Below, piece after piece: positions 44,129 to 52,374 of a DNA stretch of 64,000 bases. The notes under the pieces were generated by a model. The model saw only the letters and a list, made by a program, of their open reading frames with translations. It had not been told where the DNA came from and searched no databases. This DNA comes from Neobacillus cucumis (GTDB lineage Bacteria > Bacillota > Bacilli > Bacillales > Cytobacillaceae), in the NCBI RefSeq assembly GCF_002860255.1, contig NZ_PGVE01000072.1, forward strand, positions 62,001 to 126,000, read 5' to 3'. The position numbers and the translations under genes were made by a program. Each line of letters opens with the position of its first letter. Positions within the stretch are counted from its first letter, which is position 1.

Positions 44129-45955
44129 CTATTTTTTTAATCGGAATGGTACAGTTGAAACAATCACATTTTTTTGATAAATGAGGTAGAGTCGTAATAA
44201 TAAGCTTGATTGATTATGCAAGAAATCGTGCCATCTTTTTTTTGTAATAAATTGAGGAATCAATACTGTAAGTGTGTACTTTTGTTCATTTGCCTTTTCC
44301 TCCACGATTTCGATAAATCGTGCAATCGGTCGTAATAAACTTCTGTAGGAGGTATACAAAGTCACAAGACGAATATCTGGCTGCCATTCCTTCCATTGAT
44401 CCTCCATTTGTTTTTCACTCTCACGGTCAAAAGCCACATAAACAGCAATGACGGAGTCACCAATTAACTTCGCATAGTTTAATGAGTTTTCTACAACCTT
44501 AGAAATCCCAGCAACCGGGACAATGACAATGTTACCCTCTAACGGAAGAGCCCCATCACCCGTTGTAATCCTCAGTTGTTCACCAACGGCATCATAATGC
44601 CTTTTAATTCGATGGCAAATAAAGACGATCAGCGGTAAGAAGATGAGAATATACCAGACTTGAGAAAATTTTGTGACAAAGAAAATAATTACAACCGTTA
44701 AAGTAATCAGTGCGCCAATTAGATTAATGGTCATTTTCGGCAGCCAACCAGAAGGTTTCTCTCTAATCCATTTCACAATCATACCTGTTTGCGACAGTGT
44801 GAAAGGGATAAACACACCTACTGCGTAAAGAGGAATCAGTTGTTCGGTTGCCCCTCTAAAGATGATAATCAATAAAATGGATGCCACACTTAGAGTAAGA
44901 ATTCCATTTGAATAGCCAAGTCGATCGCCGCGGTTTAGGAACATTCGCGGTATATACTTGTCTGTGGCAAAGTTAACCGCTAACATCGGAAAAGCAGAGA
45001 ATCCTGTGTTCGCAGCAAGTACCAAAATCAGAGCTGTTGTTCCCTGGATAAAATAATAAAGAAAGTTTCTCCCAAAAATATGAGAGGCCATTTGGGAAAC
45101 AACCGTTTCCTCTGCTTTAGGAGAAATTCCAAGCCAATAAGCTAGAAACATCGTTCCCGAAAATAGAACCGCTAAAATGAATCCCATGATCATTAAAGTA
45201 TGGACTGCATTTTTAGCTTCAGGTTCCTTGAAATTCGGAACAGCATTTGAAACAGCTTCCACTCCTGTTAGAGCCGAGCAGCCTGATGAAAAGGCGCGCA
45301 ATAGAAAAAATAGACTTATACCGGGAACAGCTGTTCCTATTGGTGTATGTAGATGGAAAGGAATCTGTCCGCTAACCATTTGCCATAGACCCACTCCAAT
45401 CAGAAGAAGTAAAGCCAAGACAAATAAGTAAACCGGATAGGCAAGGACATTAGCTGATTCCGTAATCCCTCTGAGATTCAAAATCGTAATCACAATAACT
45501 AAAAAGGAAGCGATTACGACATTATAGGGATGTAAGAGAGGAAAAGCGGATGTAATCGCATCGGTTCCGGCTGAAACACTTACGGCTACTGTTAAGATAT
45601 AATCGACTAATAACGAACCGCCTGCTACAAGTCCTGCATTTTTCCCCAAGTTACTCTTCGAAACAACATAAGCACCCCCGCCATGAGGATAAGCGTAGAT
45701 AATTTGACGATAGGATAAAATTAGTGCAGCTAAAAGGATGAGGACACCTACACCAATCGGTATGGAATACCAGAGAGCAATTAGACCTAAGGTGGATAAC
45801 ACAATGATAACTTGCTCCGGACCGTATGCCACGGAAGATAGAGCATCTGATGACAGTATGGCAAGTGCTTTTAATTTTCCTAATCGTTGTTCGCCTAATT
45901 CACTTGTTTTTAGCGGTTTCCCAATTAAGGCCCGTTTAAATATTGAATAACGCAT
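44129..45955 (-). CDS. kimA: KimA-type high-affinity potassium importer
   Basis: A 608-residue APC-superfamily transporter matching B. subtilis KimA/YdaO (607 residues): LAILSSDALSSVAYGPEQVI and YPHGGGAYVVSKSNLG at the N-terminus, twelve helices to about residue 440, and a cytosolic C-terminal domain of about 160 residues. KimA imports potassium with protons and is inhibited by c-di-AMP binding to the tail. The ATG at 45955 with GGGGG 6 nt upstream is chosen. A c-di-AMP riboswitch and terminator precede it, as in B. subtilis, supporting the assignment. Confidence 0.93.
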   Translation of the reverse strand: MRYSIFKRALIGKPLKTSELGEQRLGKLKALAILSSDALSSVAYGPEQVIIVLSTLGLIALWYSIPIGVGVLILLAALILSYRQIIYAYPHGGGAYVVSKSNLGKNAGLVAGGSLLVDYILTVAVSVSAGTDAITSAFPLLHPYNVVIASFLVIVITILNLRGITESANVLAYPVYLFVLALLLLIGVGLWQMVSGQIPFHLHTPIGTAVPGISLFFLLRAFSSGCSALTGVEAVSNAVPNFKEPEAKNAVHTLMIMGFILAVLFSGTMFLAYWLGISPKAEETVVSQMASHIFGRNFLYYFIQGTTALILVLAANTGFSAFPMLAVNFATDKYIPRMFLNRGDRLGYSNGILTLSVASILLIIIFRGATEQLIPLYAVGVFIPFTLSQTGMIVKWIREKPSGWLPKMTINLIGALITLTVVIIFFVTKFSQVWYILIFLPLIVFICHRIKRHYDAVGEQLRITTGDGALPLEGNIVIVPVAGISKVVENSLNYAKLIGDSVIAVYVAFDRESEKQMEDQWKEWQPDIRLVTLYTSYRSLLRPIARFIEIVEEKANEQKYTLTVLIPQFITKKRWHDFLHNQSSLLLRLYLIYQKNVIVSTVPFRLKK

Positions 45956-46047
45956 AAAGTACCCCCATAATTTAAGCAATGGAACTGCTATCTATTAAGT
46001 ATAGGATTATCATACCCGCAAAGACTTTTTGAAAATCATTGATCAAA

Positions 46048-46090
46048 AGCAAACGCAAAAAAGAACACTAAGCTTTTACTTACTGTTCCT
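46048..46090 (-). terminator. kimA leader terminator
   Basis: On the minus strand GAACA-g-TAAG / CTTA-g-TGTTC is followed by TTTTTTGCG. It lies about 90 nt before the kimA start and just downstream of the riboswitch, so c-di-AMP binding probably promotes it. Confidence 0.75.
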
Positions 46091-46119
46091 AAAATTACGA
46101 CACAGAGCAAATAAACGCC

Positions 46120-46208
46120 TCCCTGAACGCTTATGAGGTTGGTATCGGTTCGAACTATAGAGATTCCTTTGAACGAAGGATTCACCCACTTCTGGATGAA
46201 TAAACGAT
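46120..46208 (-). ncRNA. ydaO-type c-di-AMP riboswitch, possibly shortened
   Basis: Read on the minus strand, the P1 arms are CGTTTAT (46201-46207) and ATAAGCG. Conserved blocks GGGTGAATCC, TTCGAACC and AACCTCATAAGCGTTCAGGGAGG match the 3' part of the ydaO/yuaA consensus. The usual GGGGAACC hairpin between P1 and GGGTGAATCC seems reduced to about 10 nt, so the aptamer may be a short variant or partly deleted. It lies ahead of kimA, the classic target, where c-di-AMP switches expression off. Confidence 0.75.
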
Positions 46209-46466
46209 TTTAGGTTTGATTTTTAATTAATATGAAATTTATTTACCAATATAACCTAGAAAGAATGATTTATATTATTTAAATAAGTTTCCTTCTGTTA
46301 TCTTACATAAGAATGCGCAATTGTAAAAATAAGTGTGTGGTTTTTGCTTAAGAGGATTGAATAGAAATTTCCCAAGTAGATAACCCTATCTTAAAAAAAT
46401 GGGGTTTAATCCTGCTTTCTTTGAAAGATTAACAAAGCACTTTTGTAAAAGAATAAGGTGAAATTA

Positions 46467-47168
46467 ATGAAATATAGAATTCCTTCGTTATCGTCCAACT
46501 CCATCTATTTGGGTGTTTTGTTAGCCATCGTAGGCGGTTTTTTAGATGCTTACACCTTTATCAGTCGTGATGGGGTGTTTGCTAATGCACAAACGGGAAA
46601 TATGGTACTGCTCTCTGTAAAAGCAGCAAATAAGGAATGGAGAGGCGTTTTGCATTTTATTCCGCCTATCTTGGCATTCATAATGGGCGTGTTGGTTTCA
46701 GAAATGGTGAAAATTCCTCAAATAAGAGAAGTATTGCATAGCTATCGAAGGTCCATTCTGATTTTGGAATGTCTGGTATTGATAACTGTAGGTCTGTTGC
46801 CTAAAAGTGTACCTAACATAGTGGTTACCGTATGTATTGCCTTTGTCTCCTCTTTACAAATTTCTACGTTCAATAAGCTGGACAAGTGGGCCTACAATTC
46901 AACGATGACAACAGGTAACCTTCGAACGGCGACACAAGCCGCCTACATGGCAATAAAGGAAAATGATCTTGAAGCAAGGAAACAATTTAAAGAATTTTTT
47001 GTGATTATTCTTTCTTTTATATTTGGTGCGCTGACAGGAACCTTTTCTACCACTTATTTTGGAAATCCATCTATTTATATAGCTGGAGGAATTTTAGTGA
47101 TTGCTATTATTCTTTATCACCGGGATAGAGGTTATTTGAGTGAAAACCTTAGGTCAAAAATAAGATAA
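46467..47168 (+). CDS. DUF1275 (YoaK-like) membrane protein
   Basis: A 233-residue membrane protein with six predicted helices. The N-terminal block LLAIVGGFLDAYTFISRDGVFANAQTGNMV defines DUF1275, and MTTGNLRTATQAAYMAIK follows. Function is unknown across the family. The ATG at 46467 has AAGGTG 6 nt upstream; a GTG three codons earlier is less likely. It is divergent from kimA, with a shared 510-nt intergenic region. Confidence 0.88.
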   Translation: MKYRIPSLSSNSIYLGVLLAIVGGFLDAYTFISRDGVFANAQTGNMVLLSVKAANKEWRGVLHFIPPILAFIMGVLVSEMVKIPQIREVLHSYRRSILILECLVLITVGLLPKSVPNIVVTVCIAFVSSLQISTFNKLDKWAYNSTMTTGNLRTATQAAYMAIKENDLEARKQFKEFFVIILSFIFGALTGTFSTTYFGNPSIYIAGGILVIAIILYHRDRGYLSENLRSKIR

Positions 47169-47296
47169 AAGATAAATGGAAAATTTTTGATTGGGCATGA
47201 CAGGTTTTGGAACGTTTGTTATAATAGATATAAGAAAGTATGTTCGGAAATAAGGTAAATAATATAAATATAATCACTAAACTGGGGGAAGTTCAA

Positions 47297-47578
47297 ATGG
47301 AAGAGAGCTTTAAACTAATCCTCAATGAATTACAAAAAATGAACACTCGTCTGGAAAATTTAGAAACTGGTCAACAAAAGTTAGAATCAGGTCAATTGAA
47401 ATTGCACCTATACGTAAAGGAAGTAAAAAACGGACAAGAAAAACTACAAAAGAATTTGATCCAAAGTATCGGTGATCACACAGAAAAAATGATTCAATAT
47501 ACAGATGATAAAACAGATGCCTTAAACAAACGGCTTTTTAATGTAGAAACGGAAATTGAAAAACTACTAAGAAAATAA
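47297..47578 (+). CDS. Coiled-coil protein with internal repeats
   Basis: A 93-residue helical protein. Residues 17-50 contain short repeats (LETGQQKLESGQLKLH, VKNGQEKLQKN), typical of elongated coiled-coil proteins of Bacillaceae with no known role. GGGGGAAG lies 5-6 nt before the ATG at 47297. The longer frame from 47240 has no SD. It is isolated and followed by its own terminator. Confidence 0.65.
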   Translation: MEESFKLILNELQKMNTRLENLETGQQKLESGQLKLHLYVKEVKNGQEKLQKNLIQSIGDHTEKMIQYTDDKTDALNKRLFNVETEIEKLLRK

Positions 47579-47604
47579 TCCAATGCTATGGTTGGATTAT
47601 TTTT
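47574..47604 (+). terminator. Terminator of the coiled-coil gene
   Basis: AATAATCCAA / TTGGATTATT with an 8-nt loop and six T; its 5' arm overlaps the stop codon. Confidence 0.85.
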
Positions 47605-47647
47605 TATAAATAAATCGAAATATGCAATAGTAATAATATATGTCAAT

Positions 47648-47685
47648 TTGAACGGTACATTGGTTGTGGTACCGTTCAATTTTTG
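47648..47685 (+). terminator. Second hairpin terminator before M20 gene
   Basis: TTGAACGGTAC / GTACCGTTCAA, 10-nt loop, TTTTTG. It stands 40 nt before the peptidase start; no aptamer motif is recognised upstream, so a simple tandem terminator is likely. Confidence 0.7.
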
Positions 47686-47726
47686 TATAAAATAACAATA
47701 GGAAATAAATTTGAAAAGGTGATAAC

Positions 47727-49094
47727 ATGAGTAATTTATCCGAAGTATTATCAACTAATCACAATGAGAATGTTGAGGAATTAAAAGAACTGCTCCGCAT
47801 TCCAAGCATCAGTTCCTTATCTGAGCATAAAGAGGACATTCAACAAGCAGCCTCCTGGATTGCCAATAAATTAAAAAACATTGGAATGGAACATGTGGAA
47901 ATCATCCAGACAAAAGGTCATCCAATTATCTATGCGGACTGGCTTCATCAAGAAAACGCCCCAACAGTTTTAGTATACGGTCATTATGACGTACAGCCCG
48001 TTGATCCAGTTCATTTATGGGAAACGCCTCCGTTTGAACCAACGATCCGTGATGAAAAGATCTTTGCCAGAGGCGCAACCGACGACAAAGGGCAGACATT
48101 CTTACATATCAAAGCAGTTGAAACATTATTGAAATTAGAAGATAAATTACCGGTCAACGTTAAATTCTGCATCGAAGGAGAAGAAGAAATCGGAAGTCCA
48201 CATCTTCCGCCATTTTTATCCGAAAACAAAGAGAAATTATCCTGTGATGTGGTTATTATTTCTGATTCGGATATGTGGGACAGAGGTGTTCCAGCCATCA
48301 CCTATTCTCTAAGAGGTCTATGTGCACTGGAATTTTCCCTTAAAACCGCTAATTCTGATTTGCATTCAGGCATGTTTGGCGGAGGAGTTCAAAACGCCAA
48401 CCATCTATTAGTACAGCTGCTTTCTACTCTTCATGATGAAAACGGTAAAGTAAATGTGGACCATTTTTATGATGATGTCGTGGAATTGACGGAATTTGAA
48501 AAGGAACAAATAAAAGCCTTGGGCTTTGATGAAGAAAAACTAAAAAAATCGTTAGGATTAACAGATTTTACGGGTGGAGAACACAGTTTCCCTTACCCGG
48601 AGAGAATCAGTTCCCGGCCTACATTAGAAATAAACGGTCTTTGGGGAGGATTTCAGGGCGAAGGGACAAAAACGGTCATTCCGAACGAAGCACATGCCAA
48701 AATCACCTGCCGCTTAGTCCACAATCAAAATCCTGAAACGATTCAAGGATTGATCAAAAAGCATCTGGAAGAGCATACACCAAAAGGATGCACGGTGAAT
48801 GTGTCGCTACAAGATACAGGCAATCCTTTTTTAACACCGATCGACAGTCCAATGATCCAAAAAGCGGCCGAAGCGTATGAAAACGTCTATGGGAAAGCAC
48901 CTGTTTACAAAAGAGAAGGTGGTTCGATTCCAATTGTATCGGATTTCAACCAATCCCTAAATGCGCCGGTTGTTTTAATGGGCTTTGGTTTGCCAGATGA
49001 AAACCTTCATGCACCGAATGAACATTTTAACTTAGAAAACTTTGATAAAGGCATTCTAACCATTTGTTCCTTTTTCGAACGTCTTAATAAGTAA
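47727..49094 (+). CDS. M20 family dipeptidase
   Basis: A 455-residue zinc metallopeptidase of the M20 (ArgE/DapE/CNDP-like) group. Metal and catalytic motifs: VLVYGHYDVQP (His, Asp), FARGATDDKGQ (bridging Asp), CIEGEEEIGSP (general base Glu and ligand), DSDMW and, near the end, GFGLPDENLHAPNEHF with the last histidine. The dimerisation domain lies at about residues 195-350. The substrate is probably dipeptides or acylated amino acids. It is paralogous to the gene at 62525. An AAAGGTG site lies about 6 nt before ATG. Confidence 0.93.
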   Translation: MSNLSEVLSTNHNENVEELKELLRIPSISSLSEHKEDIQQAASWIANKLKNIGMEHVEIIQTKGHPIIYADWLHQENAPTVLVYGHYDVQPVDPVHLWETPPFEPTIRDEKIFARGATDDKGQTFLHIKAVETLLKLEDKLPVNVKFCIEGEEEIGSPHLPPFLSENKEKLSCDVVIISDSDMWDRGVPAITYSLRGLCALEFSLKTANSDLHSGMFGGGVQNANHLLVQLLSTLHDENGKVNVDHFYDDVVELTEFEKEQIKALGFDEEKLKKSLGLTDFTGGEHSFPYPERISSRPTLEINGLWGGFQGEGTKTVIPNEAHAKITCRLVHNQNPETIQGLIKKHLEEHTPKGCTVNVSLQDTGNPFLTPIDSPMIQKAAEAYENVYGKAPVYKREGGSIPIVSDFNQSLNAPVVLMGFGLPDENLHAPNEHFNLENFDKGILTICSFFERLNK

Positions 49095-49098
49095 AATG

Positions 49099-49136
49099 GT
49101 GCCTGTCACCACCTGTGGGGTGATGACAGGCGTTTT
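49099..49136 (+). terminator. Terminator after M20 gene
   Basis: GCCTGTCA / TGACAGGC (TGATGACAGGC on the 3' side), then TTTT. Confidence 0.75.
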
Positions 49137-49151
49137 AATGAGATGAAATCC

Positions 49152-49240
49152 GTTGATAAATGGGATTATGCTGATAAATTTTATTTTCCGCTGATAAGTC
49201 ACTGAAAAGTGCTGATAAATCAATAAAAAGCGCCGATAAA
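49152..49240. repeat. Five-copy GCTGATAAA array, about 21-bp period
   Basis: The nonamers GTTGATAAA (49152), GCTGATAAA (49170), GCTGATAAG (49190), GCTGATAAA (49211) and GCCGATAAA (49232) are spaced by 18, 20, 21 and 21 nt in one orientation. The helical phasing resembles an iteron-like or protein-binding array. It lies 63 nt upstream of the gamma-glutamylcyclotransferase-like gene. Confidence 0.75.
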
Positions 49241-49302
49241 AGTGTTGGAGCTTAATATAATCCTAGGATGGAGAAGGAATTGATCAAAAGGAGTGAAATC
49301 CT

Positions 49303-49692
49303 CTGAACGATATTTATGTTTTCGTGTACGGAACCTTAAGAAAGAATGAAACTAATCATTTTTTACTGAAGGAAGCCACACTAATCGCCCCTCAAGCATG
49401 GACGAATGGCCGCCTTTTTGACACAGGTCTCGGATACCCTGCACTAAAGGAATCAATAAACGATAAAGTCTATGGTGAAATCTACCTTATATCTGAAGAG
49501 CAGCTTCATAGACTGGATGAATTAGAAGATTACCGTCCGAATGATAGAAACAATTTATACAACCGAAAAAAGCAAGTTGTTTTTTATGATACTGGTAAAA
49601 TAGAAACCTATCTTTATTTTATTGCCGAACATCAGGAAACACTGTTGAAAAATCCTATCGAATCAGGTGATTGGAAGCTTTACAGATCCTGA
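49303..49692 (+). CDS. Gamma-glutamylcyclotransferase-like protein, probable CTG start
   Basis: A 129-residue AIG2/GGCT-fold protein of the YtfP type. The first strand and substrate loop are IYVFVYGTLRKNE, and DELEDYRPND carries the likely catalytic glutamate. The first conventional start, GTG at 49324, would cut into strand YVFVYGTL. CTG at 49303 has AAAGGAG 9 nt upstream and restores a full first strand (LNDIYVFVYG), and a TGA lies three codons before it. The substrate is unknown; family members cyclise gamma-glutamyl amines. Confidence 0.85.
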   Translation: MNDIYVFVYGTLRKNETNHFLLKEATLIAPQAWTNGRLFDTGLGYPALKESINDKVYGEIYLISEEQLHRLDELEDYRPNDRNNLYNRKKQVVFYDTGKIETYLYFIAEHQETLLKNPIESGDWKLYRS

Positions 49693-49710
49693 TCCTAGTA
49701 AGCGTACAAA

Positions 49711-49740
49711 GAAAGCCGCCAAGAAGGGCGGCTTTACGTT
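49711..49740. terminator. Bidirectional terminator
   Basis: AAAGCCGCC / GGGCGGCTTT with a 5-nt loop between two converging genes; it touches the MFS stop. Confidence 0.75.
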
Positions 49741-51251
49741 TAATGTTGAACTTGCTTTTGATGCTCCATGACCTTCTTGTGTGAAGGAAGGAAGAAAGTA
49801 GCGATGAGATTAGCGACCACGATAAAGAACACGAGAATGAACACTAAGTGCATACCATGGGCGAGCGCCTCATGAATCATCGTAATGACGTTAGCAGGCA
49901 GCTTATTAATGGTATCAGAGCTTAAGACATTACTAATATTGCTTCCTCCGCTCCATCCTCCACCCGTATGTTCTTTTCCATAAGTAATCAGGGAGTTGTT
50001 AAAAATCGTTCCAAAGACAGCAACCCCGACCGTTTGGCCAATGGATCTAGTAAAGGTGTTTGATGCGGTTGCCGCACCACGCATTTGCCAGCCAACCGCC
50101 GATTGAACGAGAACGGTTGTTGGAGTGGTAGCGTAACCCATGCCAAGACCAATGACAATCATAACCCCGACAAAATACCAATACGGTGAGTCAAGTTCCA
50201 CAGCCAGCAGCCATGTTCCACCGAGGGCAATCAAAACCGCACCAAGGATAGCGGTTAATTTAGAGCCAATTTTATACATATACCGACCGGCAAAAGTGGC
50301 ACCCAAAGGCCAGGCGATCGACATTGGCATCAGTGTAAGTCCTGAGCTCGTCGCACTGTGTCCAAGAATCGTCTGAATCCACATAGGTAAATAAACATTA
50401 ACTCCTATTAGGACTGAGCTTGCTAGGAAACCGATGAGATTGGAAACGAGGATAACTGGAATCTTAAATAATGATGGCGGAAGCATTGGTTCCTTCACTT
50501 TGGTTTCAATATAGCCAAACAGCACAATAAAGATCACCGAAACAGCAAAAAGAATATAAATGGCTGTCGAATTCCATGCATATTTCTGCCCAGGACCAGC
50601 ATTTAGTAGCGCATATAATAGAGTTGAAATTCCAATGGTAAACGTAATGGCTCCAAAATAATCAATTTTACGGTCCTTTTTCAATTCAACGGTTTCTTTG
50701 AAGAAGACAGTGATTAACACTAGTGAGACTAAACCGACCGGCAAATTAATATAGAAAATCCAACGCCAGCTGATTTGGTCGACAAAGAATCCTCCTACTA
50801 ATGGACCAAGGAGACCGGCGATTCCCCAAACCGCACTAAATACTCCCTGCATTTTGGCACGTTGTTCACCAGGGTAGAGATCACCAATAATGGTAAAGGT
50901 TAGCGGCATAACCGCACCTGCACCAATTCCTTGAAAGGCGCGAAACCAGATTAATTGAGTCATTGTGTGAGCTGCACCTGACAACATGGAGCCCGCCACA
51001 AACAAAATGACTCCAATGATAAAGATTTTTTTTCGGCCGAATAAGTCAGCTAATTTACCGTAAATGGGTGTTGTTACAGAAGTGGTCAGAGTATAGATCG
51101 CAAATACCCAGCTGATTAATTTTAACCCGCTGAGATCACTGACAATCCGCGGCATGGCCGTACTGACAACCGTGACATCAATGGCGACTAATAGAATTGC
51201 AACCAGCATTGCAACAGTTACCATTTTACGATTAGTAGTTGTGTTTGGCAT
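49740..51251 (-). CDS. DHA2-family multidrug MFS exporter
   Basis: A 503-residue, 14-helix proton-driven exporter of the EmrB/QacA (DHA2) family. Motif A is GKLADLFGRKKIF, motif C is GIAGLLGPLVGGFF, and LPVGLVSLVLITVFF follows. The start (ATG, AAGGAGAC 7 nt upstream) faces a divergent MarR repressor with two operator palindromes between them, so drug-inducible control is likely. Substrates cannot be read from the sequence. Confidence 0.93.
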   Translation of the reverse strand: MPNTTTNRKMVTVAMLVAILLVAIDVTVVSTAMPRIVSDLSGLKLISWVFAIYTLTTSVTTPIYGKLADLFGRKKIFIIGVILFVAGSMLSGAAHTMTQLIWFRAFQGIGAGAVMPLTFTIIGDLYPGEQRAKMQGVFSAVWGIAGLLGPLVGGFFVDQISWRWIFYINLPVGLVSLVLITVFFKETVELKKDRKIDYFGAITFTIGISTLLYALLNAGPGQKYAWNSTAIYILFAVSVIFIVLFGYIETKVKEPMLPPSLFKIPVILVSNLIGFLASSVLIGVNVYLPMWIQTILGHSATSSGLTLMPMSIAWPLGATFAGRYMYKIGSKLTAILGAVLIALGGTWLLAVELDSPYWYFVGVMIVIGLGMGYATTPTTVLVQSAVGWQMRGAATASNTFTRSIGQTVGVAVFGTIFNNSLITYGKEHTGGGWSGGSNISNVLSSDTINKLPANVITMIHEALAHGMHLVFILVFFIVVANLIATFFLPSHKKVMEHQKQVQH

Positions 51252-51298
51252 GTTTTGTCTCCTTCATTTTTTAAAAATAATGAAAAAAATTCCTTTTA

Positions 51299-51318
51299 TT
51301 TGTCAAGATGTTGACTAA
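51299..51318. promoter_or_regulatory. MarR operator site 1
   Basis: The palindrome TTTGTCAA-GATG-TTGACTAA differs from perfect symmetry at one position. It lies about 50 nt before the exporter start. Confidence 0.75.
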
Positions 51319-51342
51319 ATTAGTTTAAGTTATCCTTCCAAA

Positions 51343-51362
51343 TTAGTCAACAACTTGACTAA
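51343..51362. promoter_or_regulatory. MarR operator site 2
   Basis: A perfect palindrome TTAGTCAA-CAAC-TTGACTAA, same arms and 4-nt spacer as site 1, centred 44 nt from it and about 52 nt before the MarR start. Confidence 0.8.
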
Positions 51363-51413
51363 TTGTATCTACTTCTTTAAGATAGTCAATAATTGACGAA
51401 GGCGGAGGTTTGT

Positions 51414-51848
51414 ATGGAAGAAGTAAAAACAAACATTACGTTAGATATTTTTAGACTATCCAATCTCTTAAGCAGATATGGAGCCAAGATGGTTACCGAT
51501 GTTGGACTTAATAGCATCCAGCAGTGGGTTATTCTTAGAACAATTATTAATAGAGGTGAAATTTCCATTGGTGAACTAAAAGAAGAAATGCTGGTGACGA
51601 AACAAAATATGACCGGAATGATTCATCGTCTGCAGCAATCAAATTTAGTTACTATTTTTCAAGATCCTGAAGATAAAAGACGAACTCGTGTGAAAATAAC
51701 TGAGGAAGGAATTCGTGTTTATGAGCAATTAAAATCGTTACGAAATGATTTTAATGCCCAGACGTATCATATTTATAATGATCAGGAAATATTGGTTCTA
51801 AGCGATTTACTTGGGCGAATGGTTGAGCATTTGAAAGAGGAGACATGA
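51414..51848 (+). CDS. MarR-family transcriptional repressor
   Basis: A 144-residue winged-helix regulator. The recognition region is SIGELKEEMLVTKQNMTGMI, and the wing is EDKRRTRVKITEEG. It is divergent from a DHA2 exporter and separated from it by two TTnGTCAA-N4-TTGACTAA palindromes, the classical layout of an autoregulated drug-efflux switch. The ATG at 51414 has GGAGG 5 nt upstream; a TTG at 51393 would include the SD. Confidence 0.94.
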   Translation: MEEVKTNITLDIFRLSNLLSRYGAKMVTDVGLNSIQQWVILRTIINRGEISIGELKEEMLVTKQNMTGMIHRLQQSNLVTIFQDPEDKRRTRVKITEEGIRVYEQLKSLRNDFNAQTYHIYNDQEILVLSDLLGRMVEHLKEET

Positions 51849-51954
51849 TATCAATGCAGGAATAATTCAATTTAACCTAAAATATGTATATAAGAAATAA
51901 ATGGAAGTTGGTACATCTAGTGTCCCTGCAAGTGTCTAGAAGGGAGCATGTGAT

Positions 51955-52134
51955 TTGAAGCGAAATAAAAATGTACAGTTAACCATTTTTCTGCTTTGTA
52001 TCTTATTAATCATTCTTATTGTTCATGCCATTCTTCATATTAAAATCTACTTTGTATACAGTACAAGTCTTGGTCCAATTTTCTTAATTGGATTAATTAT
52101 TTTCCTAATTGCTTTATTATATTATAAAGGGTAG
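51955..52134 (+). CDS. 59-residue two-helix membrane protein
   Basis: A small gene with a TTG start and AAGGGAG 8 nt upstream, encoding MKRNKNVQLTIFLLCILLII onward. Two membrane helices are separated by a loop HIKIYFVYSTSLG, ending LLYYKG. The basic N-terminus suggests it faces the cytoplasm. The family is unknown. It follows marR by 106 nt and is closed by a strong terminator. Confidence 0.65.
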   Translation: MKRNKNVQLTIFLLCILLIILIVHAILHIKIYFVYSTSLGPIFLIGLIIFLIALLYYKG

Positions 52135-52176
52135 TTAATGATGGTGGATAAATGCATTGATAGTTAAAATATGAAC

Positions 52177-52216
52177 AAAAGGGTCCAATCTGTTATCAGA
52201 TTGGTCCCTTTTGTTT
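52177..52216 (+). terminator. Terminator before the Wadjet operon
   Basis: AAAAGGGtCCAATCTG / CAGATTGGtCCCTTTT with a 4-nt loop and TTTC. It separates the marR side from the defence island; about 160 AT-rich nt to the next start must hold the operon promoter. Confidence 0.9.
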
Positions 52217-52374
52217 CTCATGTAATTCTCATATGCTTAATAGCCCTTACCAATCGAGATTAGGCATTTTTTCCTCATTGCCAAATCATTACAAACCTAT
52301 CTTTTTCCATAACTCTTATAGATGATATTTGTTACAATAATGATAAAAGAGTAATTAATAGAGGACTGAATCGC

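Noticed and set aside
49152..49240. Repeat array considered as a CRISPR
   Set aside because: Repeats are only 9 nt, degenerate and spaced by about 11 nt; no cas genes are present.
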